From assembly GCA_903911145.1 (NCBI GenBank), contig CAIWCD010000041.1, positions 1 to 64,000 of the forward strand: a stretch of DNA of 64,000 bases, read 5' to 3'. The notes beneath the pieces were generated by a model. The model had not been told where the DNA came from, ran no database searches, and saw only the letters and a program-made list of their open reading frames with translations. Below are positions 29,401-36,479 of this stretch, piece by piece (within the stretch, counting starts at the first letter, position 1; each line of letters begins with the position of its first letter). A program made the position numbers and the translations under genes. Source of the DNA: an uncultured delta proteobacterium. Lineage in GTDB: Bacteria; Myxococcota; Myxococcia; Myxococcales; 40CM-4-68-19.

Positions 29401-30329
29401 TTCTTCTCCGCCGATTTGAAGAGCAGCTTGTTCCACCCGGCGCGCAGATGGATCCGGACCACGACATTGTCGAGCGAGCCGTGCCGCAGCCGCTCTTCGC
29501 GTGACACCTCGACGTCATTGAGCCAGGCCACGATGGGCGCGGGCGTCGTCATCCTCAGCGACGCATCGGTCTCCTTCGCGCTCTTGACCCACGTGAGCAG
29601 ATACGCGACCGCTTCCTGCGAGGGCGAGACGAGCGACCCGAGCGGAACCGCGCCTGCGCGATCGAGCGCTTCCACGCTGCGCCAGCGGATCGGCACCACC
29701 GCGCCAGGCAGCGCCGCATTGAGATCGATCTTCGACTCGGGAGGCAGCGCCGCGTTGAAGCCGCGTCCCTCCTCGTTGTCGAACGCGCCGATGATCTTCC
29801 AGGCTGAGAGCGCGTGCAGCTTCGCGACGTCGGCGCGTGCTTCGTCGAGTCGGCCGAGCAGGCGCAGCGTGGTCGCACGGTGCATCGCTGCATGCGCGCG
29901 AACCACAGCGTCGGGATGGGCACGCTCGAGAAGTTCCAGCGCGTCGAGATCGGAGAGGCGCTCGCCCAGCGTGAGATCTCCCTGGTGCGACATCCAGAGA
30001 TCGTCGACGGCGAACTGGTTGCGGGTGTCGAACGCCGCCAGCAGCAGCTCGTGCCAGGCCCGATCGGTATCGGCCGCGAGGAGCGCAAGCTGCCCGCGGA
30101 TTTCGTGCAGCACTCCCGAGCGGGGATTGCGCGCGATCGCCGCATCGATGTCAGCCGTGAATGCAGTCACCTCGAACGAGCCGCCGTAGAACGTCTCGGC
30201 CAGAGCATCGTCGGCGGGATCTGGCTCGGAGGCAGTGAGCTTCCACGATGCGCCATCGATCGCGCGGGAGTGGGGAATCGTCGCGCAGGCCGCGAGCGAA
30301 CAGAGCAGGAGCGAGCAGAGTGAGCGCAT
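26499..30329 (-). CDS. TPR and DUF3857/transglutaminase-domain lipoprotein
   Basis: 1276 aa. A lipoprotein signal ends in LCSLAAC. The first two thirds hold many TPR-like helical pairs (for example LELLERAHPDAVVRAHAAMHRATTLRLLGRLDEARADVAKL and NDQAESDLRRAAELNGSSRAVQLELAGLLG). After about residue 670 come a DUF3857 domain and a transglutaminase-like core with YGDCKDKATLLISLAREVGI (Cys near 944), HSNHAIAYF and QFIDTTVDAL supplying a plausible Cys-His-Asp triad. A basic C-terminus follows. Such DUF3857/transglutaminase proteins are periplasmic and of unknown substrate. It is convergent with eutL, with 15 bases between stops. Confidence 0.8.
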   Translation of the reverse strand: MRSLCSLLLCSLAACATIPHSRAIDGASWKLTASEPDPADDALAETFYGGSFEVTAFTADIDAAIARNPRSGVLHEIRGQLALLAADTDRAWHELLLAAFDTRNQFAVDDLWMSHQGDLTLGERLSDLDALELLERAHPDAVVRAHAAMHRATTLRLLGRLDEARADVAKLHALSAWKIIGAFDNEEGRGFNAALPPESKIDLNAALPGAVVPIRWRSVEALDRAGAVPLGSLVSPSQEAVAYLLTWVKSAKETDASLRMTTPAPIVAWLNDVEVSREERLRHGSLDNVVVRIHLRAGWNKLLFKSAEKKGAWSFSARLTDESGEPLPLEANSAEPQQLGAPTNRSAAKIVDATAEGSTASARDRVLQMRDLAHRGFVHEAAERLSAAASAKPTNVLLRLFAANVLRDDAQLEHALDLLSTALDGAAHPAPELLLRRASIYREKGLNDQAESDLRRAAELNGSSRAVQLELAGLLGARGWQQERRAQLTATIERWPDSINARVDLARCLEAQGYEREATQLDGEILQVEPGNETVLLEMRNRFERRLALHQALSETEWLLTLESTNVQHALDKANLQRKMGDAASSEATLLAVSRQDPDLATPYRQRAVLAEEAGQQARALPLWEQAAERNPNDSFIAERLDHLKPHEPDLARKYVPTDAEIEAAIQRAKTVERMPGAQLAHLLDTETVQLNSDGSSKRYVVSVATAFTQTGRDELIQRALPRHGKNKVLAAYAVQPDGHRQEASSITTTGVRFRKLELGATVVLRYIEYALRQERLQGEYFAQVPLTSFSGQTERASYTLLYSHDRNVSFETSSGVTREDSMDGDWNVRRFFVSHAPPEVVEPSMTPSPYEHFKWVAASTLPDWEKFVAWERAILLDSFRPDPEIHALALKLTDGVTAPQEKLDRLYRFVAQEIRYQQEYESILAGWQPHAATVVLERKYGDCKDKATLLISLAREVGIEGQFVVLATHSLGRPFKSVVIPHSNHAIAYFPEQTGIGSQFIDTTVDALDIGNLRHDDQGALGLVLNPATGAFRWQEIPYQAPELQRDEHAIEIEIDSLKTARAADIESLRGSMASGLRQMMRNEVLSQKFYSAAMSQYFPRSTLLHAGPIGEPEELAHPLQLKFEADISNSINAEADHARLKLPALFSLARMVSLSERKTTLDLGIPSVLSMSLTARLGAGLRLKTPPAQAEVKSRCFVATREVKVDGNLLHVRDRVERTCTEITPTDYAGFRADVERAAGQLDDAIVFEAAPGADESSKSAPARKGVSGRKAKN

Positions 30330-30470
30330 GCTGCGCGACTATCACGGTGCGCGCGATTCGCTATCCAATGAAAAGAGCCAGAAGCAGATGCGCTCCCGGC
30401 CCTCGTTTCTTCTCTTCGTCGCGCACTCCTTGCGAGCGCGCGGACGATGTTTGCTGATGTTGCTCGACTG

Positions 30471-31058
30471 CTACCGGCCTGCGCGCGCCAACATCTGCAC
30501 GGGCTCCTTGATCAGATCGCCCGTCTCGCCGTCGAGGGTCAGCTCGTTCTTCGGGAAGCCCACGCTCCAGCGCGCGGCGGTCGAGCCATTCGCGGCCACG
30601 CTCGCGTCCAGATAGAGGTCCGACGGCGGGCCGAGCTTCTGCTGGCCGGCGATCGCGATCGCATCCGCCGCGGCCACCGCGACGTTGCGCGGCTCGAACG
30701 TGGTCTGACCGGAGGAGAGCCTGCGCTGCTCGTGCGCGAGGACCTTGCTTCCGTTCGGGCTCAGCTCCACGTCGACGAACGTTCCGTCCTGCCCGACCAC
30801 CGTCCAGATCCAGGTGAACGAGCTGCAGACGCTGGCGGTCGCAGAGGCTCCCGCTTGACGCGTTGCGCTCAACGAGACCGCCGAGACATTGCTGGTGTAG
30901 GCGCTGGCCAGCTTCGTGACATGCGCGTAGGCCGCCATCGGATCGAACGATCGGGCAGACTGCTCATCGGCGCTGGCTCCGTTGCCCGCTCCGGCCATGT
31001 CGCAAGCCGCGATGGAGAGGATGGAGGAGAGCGCCGCAACACAAAGAATGTTCTTCAT
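30471..31058 (-). CDS. Small lipoprotein of unknown function
   Basis: 195 aa with a lipoprotein signal (NILCVAALSSILSIAAC). The mature part looks like one compact beta domain (TASVCSSFTWIWTVVGQDGTFVDVELSPNGSKVLAHEQ, SVGFPKNELTLDGETGDLI). The C-terminal half resembles PepSY-like or FG-type exported modules only weakly, so no family is claimed. It is preceded by an unusually AT-rich, repeat-bearing upstream region and lies downstream of the carH-like gene on the same strand. Confidence 0.7.
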   Translation of the reverse strand: MKNILCVAALSSILSIAACDMAGAGNGASADEQSARSFDPMAAYAHVTKLASAYTSNVSAVSLSATRQAGASATASVCSSFTWIWTVVGQDGTFVDVELSPNGSKVLAHEQRRLSSGQTTFEPRNVAVAAADAIAIAGQQKLGPPSDLYLDASVAANGSTAARWSVGFPKNELTLDGETGDLIKEPVQMLARAGR

Positions 31059-31352
31059 TTTCTAGTCAAGCCTCGGTCAAGTGGTGGATGCGTCAAAAGC
31101 ATCGTTCATGCCAAGTCCTACTTTGTAGTGTTTTGGCATACATGTGATTGAATGTGATCCAGACTGGAGTAAGAATAGTCCATGTTTAGAGCGTGCAATT
31201 GTCGTTGTGTACAGATAATGAACACGCACAACGCCGATGACGCGGCAAGACTTGACTATCCCGGTCCAGAATCCGGACGCGACAGCGTCAACGCAGCCAG
31301 GCGTGCTCGGGACCGCCGTCCGGCCCAGGCAGTTCACTCGCCGAAGCGAAGT
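31059..31352. promoter_or_regulatory. AT-rich intergenic region with several dyads and direct repeats
   Basis: This 294-bp gap between the carH-like stop and the lipoprotein start is markedly more AT-rich than the surrounding DNA between about 31085 and 31260. It holds GTTGTG/CACAAC (31204-31209 and 31227-31232), a direct repeat ATGTGAT-TGA-ATGTGAT beginning at 31142, GTCAA at 31065, 31076 and 31092, and two 11-base-phased TnnACA boxes. It presumably contains the promoter of the leftward lipoprotein gene. The small ORFs here are not convincing genes. Confidence 0.4.
31204..31232. promoter_or_regulatory. Inverted repeat containing phased TnnACA boxes (possible CarH operator)
   Basis: GTTGTG at 31204-31209 is mirrored by CACAAC at 31227-31232. 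Within it, TGTACA (31208) and TGAACA (31219) lie exactly 11 bases apart. As I recall, Thermus CarH operators consist of 11-bp direct repeats containing T-n-n-ACA, so these two boxes could be a partial site for the CarH-like protein encoded next door. Only two boxes are present rather than three, and the assignment is tentative. Confidence 0.3.
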
Positions 31353-32297
31353 TCATCCTCGCGGTGACCGTGAGCGGCTTGCGGATCTGGCGCGGACGCG
31401 GAGCTCGTCGAGCGTGCGAATCCAGATGATCCCCGCGCGCGGCGTCCTCCGGACCGAGGCGCCGCCGACCCACAACTCGACACCCGGGGGCACTGCACGC
31501 CGGGCCTCCTCGAGGCGTGCGCGCGTCGACTCCTCATCGAGCGCGATGACGGAGAGCATCGCGGCGACGGCCTTCGTCCGCTCTACCGCTGCGGCCAACT
31601 CTGATGCCGGCGTGTTTGCGCCCAGGTAGATCACGCGTGCACCGGCATGCGCGGCGATCACGGCGGCAATGAGCGCTCCAAGCTCGTGCTGCTCTCCCGG
31701 CGGCGTCGTGGCGACGAGGACCTTTGCTCGCTTGCCAGGCGTTGCCGCGCGCAAGAGCTCCCCGAGTTGGTCGCGCAGGAGTGCGCTCGCCGCATGCTCC
31801 TGCGCGAGCGTCAGTCGGTCTTCCTGCCAGAGCACGCCAATCTCGGATAGCAGCGGAGCAACCAGCTGGACGACGAGCGGGTCGGGCGCGAGCGCCGCTG
31901 CCGCCGTCGTGAGCGCGCGACCAGCCTCCGACAGATCGAGCCGTTCGATGGCCGAGAGGAAGCGAGTGTGGCAGTCGCGCGCGACCGCCGCGGGATCCGC
32001 CGGTCGCCGCGTCGCGGGAAGACCGCGCGCTTTCTGTCTCTGCAACTGCTGCAGCGTGAGCCCGGCGATCTCCCCGATCGCCTCGCCGGCCGCGCGCAGC
32101 TCCTCGATGGCACAGATGCGCGCGACGTCGTCATCTGAGAAGAGCCGGTATCCCGCAGCCGAGCGATGCGACGCGAGCGCGCCGTATCGACGTTCCCAGA
32201 CACGCAGCATGTGCTCCGAGACGCCGGTCTTGCGCGCGACGACAGCGATGCGGTGCAGCCCGCCCGGAGTGGCCGCACGTCTTGGTTGAGCGGCCAT
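31353..32297 (-). CDS. CarH/LitR-type B12-binding MerR-family regulator
   Basis: 314 aa from the ATG at 32297. An N-terminal MerR helix-turn-helix (IAVVARKTGVSEHMLRVWERRYG, then AAGYRLFSDDDVARI) is followed by a helical B12-cap domain with the W157-x9-E167-H168 signature of CarH, then a Rossmann cobalamin-binding domain with PPGE202-Q-H204-E-L-G207, the ExHxxG variant in which His ligates cobalt. CarH proteins repress carotenoid genes in the dark as adenosylcobalamin-bound tetramers and are released by light. Here it ends the crt operon, so autoregulation is likely. B12-independent CarA-like function is the alternative. Confidence 0.85.
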   Translation of the reverse strand: MAAQPRRAATPGGLHRIAVVARKTGVSEHMLRVWERRYGALASHRSAAGYRLFSDDDVARICAIEELRAAGEAIGEIAGLTLQQLQRQKARGLPATRRPADPAAVARDCHTRFLSAIERLDLSEAGRALTTAAAALAPDPLVVQLVAPLLSEIGVLWQEDRLTLAQEHAASALLRDQLGELLRAATPGKRAKVLVATTPPGEQHELGALIAAVIAAHAGARVIYLGANTPASELAAAVERTKAVAAMLSVIALDEESTRARLEEARRAVPPGVELWVGGASVRRTPRAGIIWIRTLDELRVRARSASRSRSPRG

Positions 32298-32301
32298 CGC
32301 C

Positions 32302-32946
32302 TCAAGTCCCCCGCAGCGCGGCCATCGTCGCCGCGACGCCGCTGTAGCCGACATAGAACCAGCGCCACCAGCCGATCATCATCGTACCGTGGCCGAGGAG
32401 AATGAAGAGATGCGACCACATCTCGACGCGATCGGAGTTCGCCGAGATATAGCGGCGCCAGTGAAACAGCTCGTCGATGAGGCTGTAGACGAAGGAGAAG
32501 ATGGTCGCGACCAGTGCGGGTATCCAGAGCAGGCCACGGTGTTGCCAGGCCATGCAGAGCAGGACGCAGCTGCTGATTCCGCAGGCGATGGTGACGTGGT
32601 GGACGAGGCCCTCGGCGCGGCTGATCTCCTCTCGATAGATGGTGCGGTGGCCGATCGTATCGATGGCGATCGCGAGCGTGAAGACGCACGCGCCGATCGG
32701 CACCAGCCACGCCTCTTGCGGGAAGCTTGCGCCGTGCGCGGAGCCGAAGAGGAGAAAGCCTCCCGCCGTGCAGCACAGGCCGCTCATCATGCCGATCCAG
32801 ACGGCGTAGACGAGCCAGTCCTCGCGCGTGAACTCGCGCATGCGCCCGACGTAGACGGTTACATCGTGCAGGAACGAATTGGGATTGCGCGGCTGCGCAG
32901 GGCTGGACGGGCGCGGTTGCGCTTGCATGGGGAACAGTTCGGTCAC
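32302..32946 (-). CDS. His-rich multi-pass membrane protein in the carotenoid operon
   Basis: 214 aa from a GTG at 32946 that overlaps the crtB stop in GTGA and has AGGAGAGG just upstream. About five or six membrane segments follow a short cytoplasmic N-terminus. Conserved-looking polar residues lie near membrane faces: DTIGHRTIYREE, EGLVHHVTIACG, IDELFHWRRY and EMWSHLFILLGHGTMM. I do not recognise the family, and it is not a CrtZ-type hydroxylase by its motifs. The His/Asp/Glu pattern would suit a metal or haem enzyme. Its position between crtB and the regulator suggests a step in carotenoid modification or export. Confidence 0.7.
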   Translation of the reverse strand: MTELFPMQAQPRPSSPAQPRNPNSFLHDVTVYVGRMREFTREDWLVYAVWIGMMSGLCCTAGGFLLFGSAHGASFPQEAWLVPIGACVFTLAIAIDTIGHRTIYREEISRAEGLVHHVTIACGISSCVLLCMAWQHRGLLWIPALVATIFSFVYSLIDELFHWRRYISANSDRVEMWSHLFILLGHGTMMIGWWRWFYVGYSGVAATMAALRGT

Positions 32947-33902
32947 GGCCTCTCCTCGAGCGGAAGCACGTTGCGCGGAAACAGAAGCGTTCGCGTCGGC
33001 GGACGATAGCCGTGCGGCAGCTGCCGAGGGCGCAGTGCGGATGCGAGCAGCCAGCGTGGCGCGTATGCGAGAGCGCGCAGAGCGAGCCAGAGCTTCTTCC
33101 AGGTCGGCACCACCGCGCGGCCGAGGAATGGATCGCAGCCGCGCGCGCGCAATTTCTCGCCAATGCCCGCGTAGAGAAGCGACGCGGCGCGGACCGCGAG
33201 CGCGCAACGCAGAGGGAGTGCAGCGAGCCCGAATTCGGCCGAGCGATAGAATCGATCTGCTTCGTCGAGGAGCCGCTCGACCGCGCCCAGCAGGGCCCGG
33301 CGCTCCGGCGTGCCGATCGCGGGGAGTTCGCTGATCGGGCCGCCCAGCATCGCTTCCGGCAGATACATCCGTCCGTCGCGCAGGTCTTCGTCGACGTCGC
33401 GGCAGATATTTGTGAACTGCATCGCGATGCCGAGATGGGCCGCGTTGCGCAGCGCCGACTCATCGCGCACGCCCATCACATGGCACAGCAGAAGGCCGAC
33501 GACGCCCGCGACGCGGTGGCTGTAGAGGAAGAGATCGTCGAGCGTCTGGTAGCGCGTGCGCCAGACGTCCATCTCCATTCCTGCGATCAGTTCGTCGATG
33601 TAGAGGTGCGGGAGTTTGTGTGCGGAGACGATCGCGGCGAAGGCCTGCAGCGTCGGGTCGTCGAGGTGTTCGCCAGAGTAGATCGCCTCGACCTGCGTGC
33701 GGACCATGCGCAGCGCGGCCGGGCGCGATTTTCGGTCGGCCAGATCGATGGCGTCGTCGACGTAGCGGCAGAATGCATAGAGCACAGCGATCGGATCGCG
33801 GCTCTCTTTCGGTAGCAGTCGACTTGCGAGCGCGAAGCTCTTGGACTTCTCGTGCAGCACGGCCCGGCACTGCTCGATCGCGTCGGCGTCGGTGCGAATC
33901 AC
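32943..33902 (-). CDS. crtB: Phytoene synthase
   Basis: 319 aa. It joins two GGPP molecules head to head to give phytoene. Both Mg-binding aspartate motifs are present: RYVDDAIDLAD (Asp49, Asp50, Asp53) and FTNICRDVDEDLRDGRMYLPEAML, along with the SKSFALASRLLPKESRDPIAVLYAFCR opening of the squalene/phytoene synthase family. The start overlaps the crtI stop by 4 bases and its own stop overlaps the next gene by 4, so translation is coupled through the operon. Confidence 0.95.
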   Translation of the reverse strand: MIRTDADAIEQCRAVLHEKSKSFALASRLLPKESRDPIAVLYAFCRYVDDAIDLADRKSRPAALRMVRTQVEAIYSGEHLDDPTLQAFAAIVSAHKLPHLYIDELIAGMEMDVWRTRYQTLDDLFLYSHRVAGVVGLLLCHVMGVRDESALRNAAHLGIAMQFTNICRDVDEDLRDGRMYLPEAMLGGPISELPAIGTPERRALLGAVERLLDEADRFYRSAEFGLAALPLRCALAVRAASLLYAGIGEKLRARGCDPFLGRAVVPTWKKLWLALRALAYAPRWLLASALRPRQLPHGYRPPTRTLLFPRNVLPLEERP

Positions 33903-35425
33903 GCCGCGCTCTCTGGCTGCCCTGATCGCGGAGAGCCACTACCGGCGCGGCCCAGCGCGAGATCGGAGAGAACCACCGCTGCCGTCGCCTTCGCTGAGTT
34001 GAGCACGCCTGGCACGCCCGCGCCTGGATGAGTCCCCGCGCCAACAAGATAGAGACCGGGGATCTTCGCGTCGCGGTTGTGCGGTCGAAACCAGGCACTC
34101 TGCGTCAGGAGTGGAGCGACGCTGAAGGCAGAGCCGTTGAAGGCGCCGAGTTGTTCGCGGAAGTCGGTCGGGGTGAACCAGCGCTTGACGACGACGTGCT
34201 GGCGCAGGCCGGGCATCTCCTGCTCGAGCGCGGCGAGGATCTTCTCGGCGTAGAGCGGCGCCTGCGTCTCCCAATCGATCGGCGCGAGTCCGAGATGCGG
34301 CACCGGCGAGAGCACGTAATGCGTGCCGCAGCCCGGTGGCGCGAGCGAAGGGTCGGTCACGGTCGGTGCGTGCAGATAGAGGCTGAAATCGTCGGGGAGC
34401 GCGTGCCCGTGGAAGATCTCCTTGAGCAGTTCGCGATAGCGCGGCCCGAAGAGCACCGTGTGGTGGGCGAGGTCGTAGGCGCGGTCGGTGCCGAAGTAGA
34501 GAACGAAGAGCGACATCGACCAGTCTGCGCGGGCCAGCTTGCGCGTGGTGCGCGCGGCCGAGGGGTGCGTGTCATAGAGCTTGTCATACGTATGGTGCAC
34601 GTCGGCGTTGGAGACGACGAGATCGAACGGCTCGTCGATGCTCCCGCTGCTGGTGACGAGATGCTTCCCTCCCGCGAGCGTGATCGAGCGCACCGGCGTC
34701 GAGAGGCGCAGCTCGCCGCCGAGAGACTCGAACAAATTCACGAGCGCGGCGACGAGCGCGCCCGTGCCTCCGCGCGGAAAGAAGACGCCCCACTTGCGCT
34801 CGAGGTGATGGATGAGCGTGTAGATCGCGCTCGTCTCGAAGGGGTTTCCTCCCACGAGCAGCGAGTGGAACGAGAGCGCTTGGCGCACCTTCTCGTCCTT
34901 CACGAAGCGCGCGACCGTCGAGTAGACGGAGCGATCGGCGCGCAGCTTCATCAAGTCGGGCGCGCAGCGGAGCATGTCGGTGAAGCGCAGGAAGGGGACG
35001 TGCGCGAGCTCGGTGTAGCCGGTGTCGAAGACCTTCTTGCTGTAGTCGAGAAAGCGCGCGTAGCCCGCGCCGTCGCCCGCGCACCTGCTCTCGAGCTCCG
35101 CGCCGAATTCCGGTCCGCTCGTGTAGTCGAGGCGGTCGCCGTCAGACCAGATGAGTCGATAGAACGGCGAGACGGGAAGCAGCTCGACGAACTCCTCGAG
35201 CTTGCGGCCGGCGGCGGCGAAGATCTCCGAGAGCGTCTCCGGCGCAGTGATGACGGTGGGGCCGGCGTCGAAGGTGAAGCCCTGATCTCGATAGACGTAG
35301 GCGCGTCCGCCGGGGAGATCGCGCGCTTCGAAGATGGTGGTGGCGAGGCCCGCCGCCTGCAGGCGAATCGCAGTCGCGAGTCCGCCGAAGCCGCTGCCGA
35401 TCACTGCGACGCGATGCCTAGACAT
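33899..35425 (-). CDS. crtI: Phytoene desaturase
   Basis: 508 aa from the ATG at 35425. The N-terminal FAD-binding motif is VAVIGSGFGGLATAIRLQAAG, followed by FEARDLPGGRAYVYRDQGFTFDAGPTVI, standard for CrtI. The C-terminal signature GLYLVGAGTHPGAGVPGVLNSAKATAAVVL is also present. It introduces double bonds in phytoene, in most CrtI giving lycopene. It overlaps crtE by 8 bases and crtB by 4. Confidence 0.93.
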   Translation of the reverse strand: MSRHRVAVIGSGFGGLATAIRLQAAGLATTIFEARDLPGGRAYVYRDQGFTFDAGPTVITAPETLSEIFAAAGRKLEEFVELLPVSPFYRLIWSDGDRLDYTSGPEFGAELESRCAGDGAGYARFLDYSKKVFDTGYTELAHVPFLRFTDMLRCAPDLMKLRADRSVYSTVARFVKDEKVRQALSFHSLLVGGNPFETSAIYTLIHHLERKWGVFFPRGGTGALVAALVNLFESLGGELRLSTPVRSITLAGGKHLVTSSGSIDEPFDLVVSNADVHHTYDKLYDTHPSAARTTRKLARADWSMSLFVLYFGTDRAYDLAHHTVLFGPRYRELLKEIFHGHALPDDFSLYLHAPTVTDPSLAPPGCGTHYVLSPVPHLGLAPIDWETQAPLYAEKILAALEQEMPGLRQHVVVKRWFTPTDFREQLGAFNGSAFSVAPLLTQSAWFRPHNRDAKIPGLYLVGAGTHPGAGVPGVLNSAKATAAVVLSDLALGRAGSGSPRSGQPESAA

Positions 35426-36479
35426 AGCCGTGCTCAAGCTCGCGTAGGTCGAGCGCGAGCGACGAGAGGGAAGGGAGATCGCCGACGGAGTTTCGCAGTT
35501 CATCGAGCGCGCGAGCGATGCGCACGCGCGGGACTTCGCGAAGGGAGCAGATGCGTGCGGCGATCTGCTCGAGGAGCAGGGGCGCCGCCGAGCTGTCGTC
35601 GTTGATCGTCGTAGCCAACCGCTGCCACTGCAGAAGCGTCGCATCGTCGACCTGCTCGGCGGCGAGCACCCAGGCCCACGTTGGCCGCAGCGCGACGAGA
35701 TCCTCGAGCGCCTTCTCACGCCGCGCTGGATTGATGAAGCCGGAGAGGTCGTCGAGCATCTGCAGCGCGATGCCCGCTTCGCAGCCGAACCGGGTGAGCG
35801 CCTGCGCAACCGAAGGGGGAGCATGCGCGGCGAGCGCTCCCAGCGCGCACGCGAGCTCCATCAGCGCGCCGGTCTTCAAGCAGGTCGAGAGCTCGACGGC
35901 CGCGGTCAACTGCTCGCGCGAGAGATCGCAGACGCGAAGAGAGAGGTCGAGCGCCTGTCCGTGGTGGCAGCGCAGCAGACTCCTCGTGATCTGCCGGTGC
36001 ATCGCCAGCGCAGTCGTGTCGTCGAACCCAAGTTCGTCGAGGGCGAGCAGCGGCAGGAAGTAGAGAAAGTTTCCCGCGTTGATCGCGAGCGGCGTTCCGA
36101 TGACGCGGTGGAGCGCCGGCGCGCCTCTCCGCGTGAGCGCGCCGTCCTCGATGTCGTCGATGATCAGCGAGCCCGCGTGGAGCAGTTCGAGCAGCTGCGC
36201 GAGAGCAGGAGGAAGCGGCTGGCCCTTGCCCAGAGCGGCCTCGCGGCCGATCGCGTGCGCCCGCTCGACGAGCCGCGCACGCACTCCCTTGCCCGGGCGA
36301 GAGAGCACGTCGGCAAGCGGCGCCCAGGTCGCTGCGCGCGCAAGTGAGAGGGAGGTGGCATCGCGAGTGCCGAGCAGCGCCGCGAGTTCCGCAGTCTCGA
36401 AGTGACGATCGAGCAGGGCGCGCGCGGTGTGACTGGTCGCTCTCTGCGTCTCGGGCTGCTGCAGGGCTCTTTGGATCAT
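35418..36479 (-). CDS. crtE: Geranylgeranyl diphosphate synthase
   Basis: 353 aa. The ATG at 36479 forms an ATGA overlap with the lycopene cyclase stop. The first aspartate-rich motif is intact, ELLHAGSLIIDDIEDG (Asp108-Asp112), with ALTRRGAPALHRVIG downstream. The second is ALQMLDDLSGF (243-247), with Gly instead of the last Asp; this also occurs in other active prenyl synthases, so activity is not in doubt on that basis alone. It supplies the C20 precursor for CrtB. Confidence 0.9.
   Translation of the reverse strand: MIQRALQQPETQRATSHTARALLDRHFETAELAALLGTRDATSLSLARAATWAPLADVLSRPGKGVRARLVERAHAIGREAALGKGQPLPPALAQLLELLHAGSLIIDDIEDGALTRRGAPALHRVIGTPLAINAGNFLYFLPLLALDELGFDDTTALAMHRQITRSLLRCHHGQALDLSLRVCDLSREQLTAAVELSTCLKTGALMELACALGALAAHAPPSVAQALTRFGCEAGIALQMLDDLSGFINPARREKALEDLVALRPTWAWVLAAEQVDDATLLQWQRLATTINDDSSAAPLLLEQIAARICSLREVPRVRIARALDELRNSVGDLPSLSSLALDLRELEHGYV

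Noticed and set aside
31077-31337. 86-residue open frame in the AT-rich gap
   Set aside because: It has no convincing start, ribosome site or family, and the DNA looks like a promoter region.
35733-35760. Loss of the second aspartate motif in the GGPP synthase as evidence of inactivity
   Set aside because: Only the last Asp is replaced (DDLSG), and Gly at this position occurs in other active long-chain prenyl synthases, so inactivity cannot be inferred.
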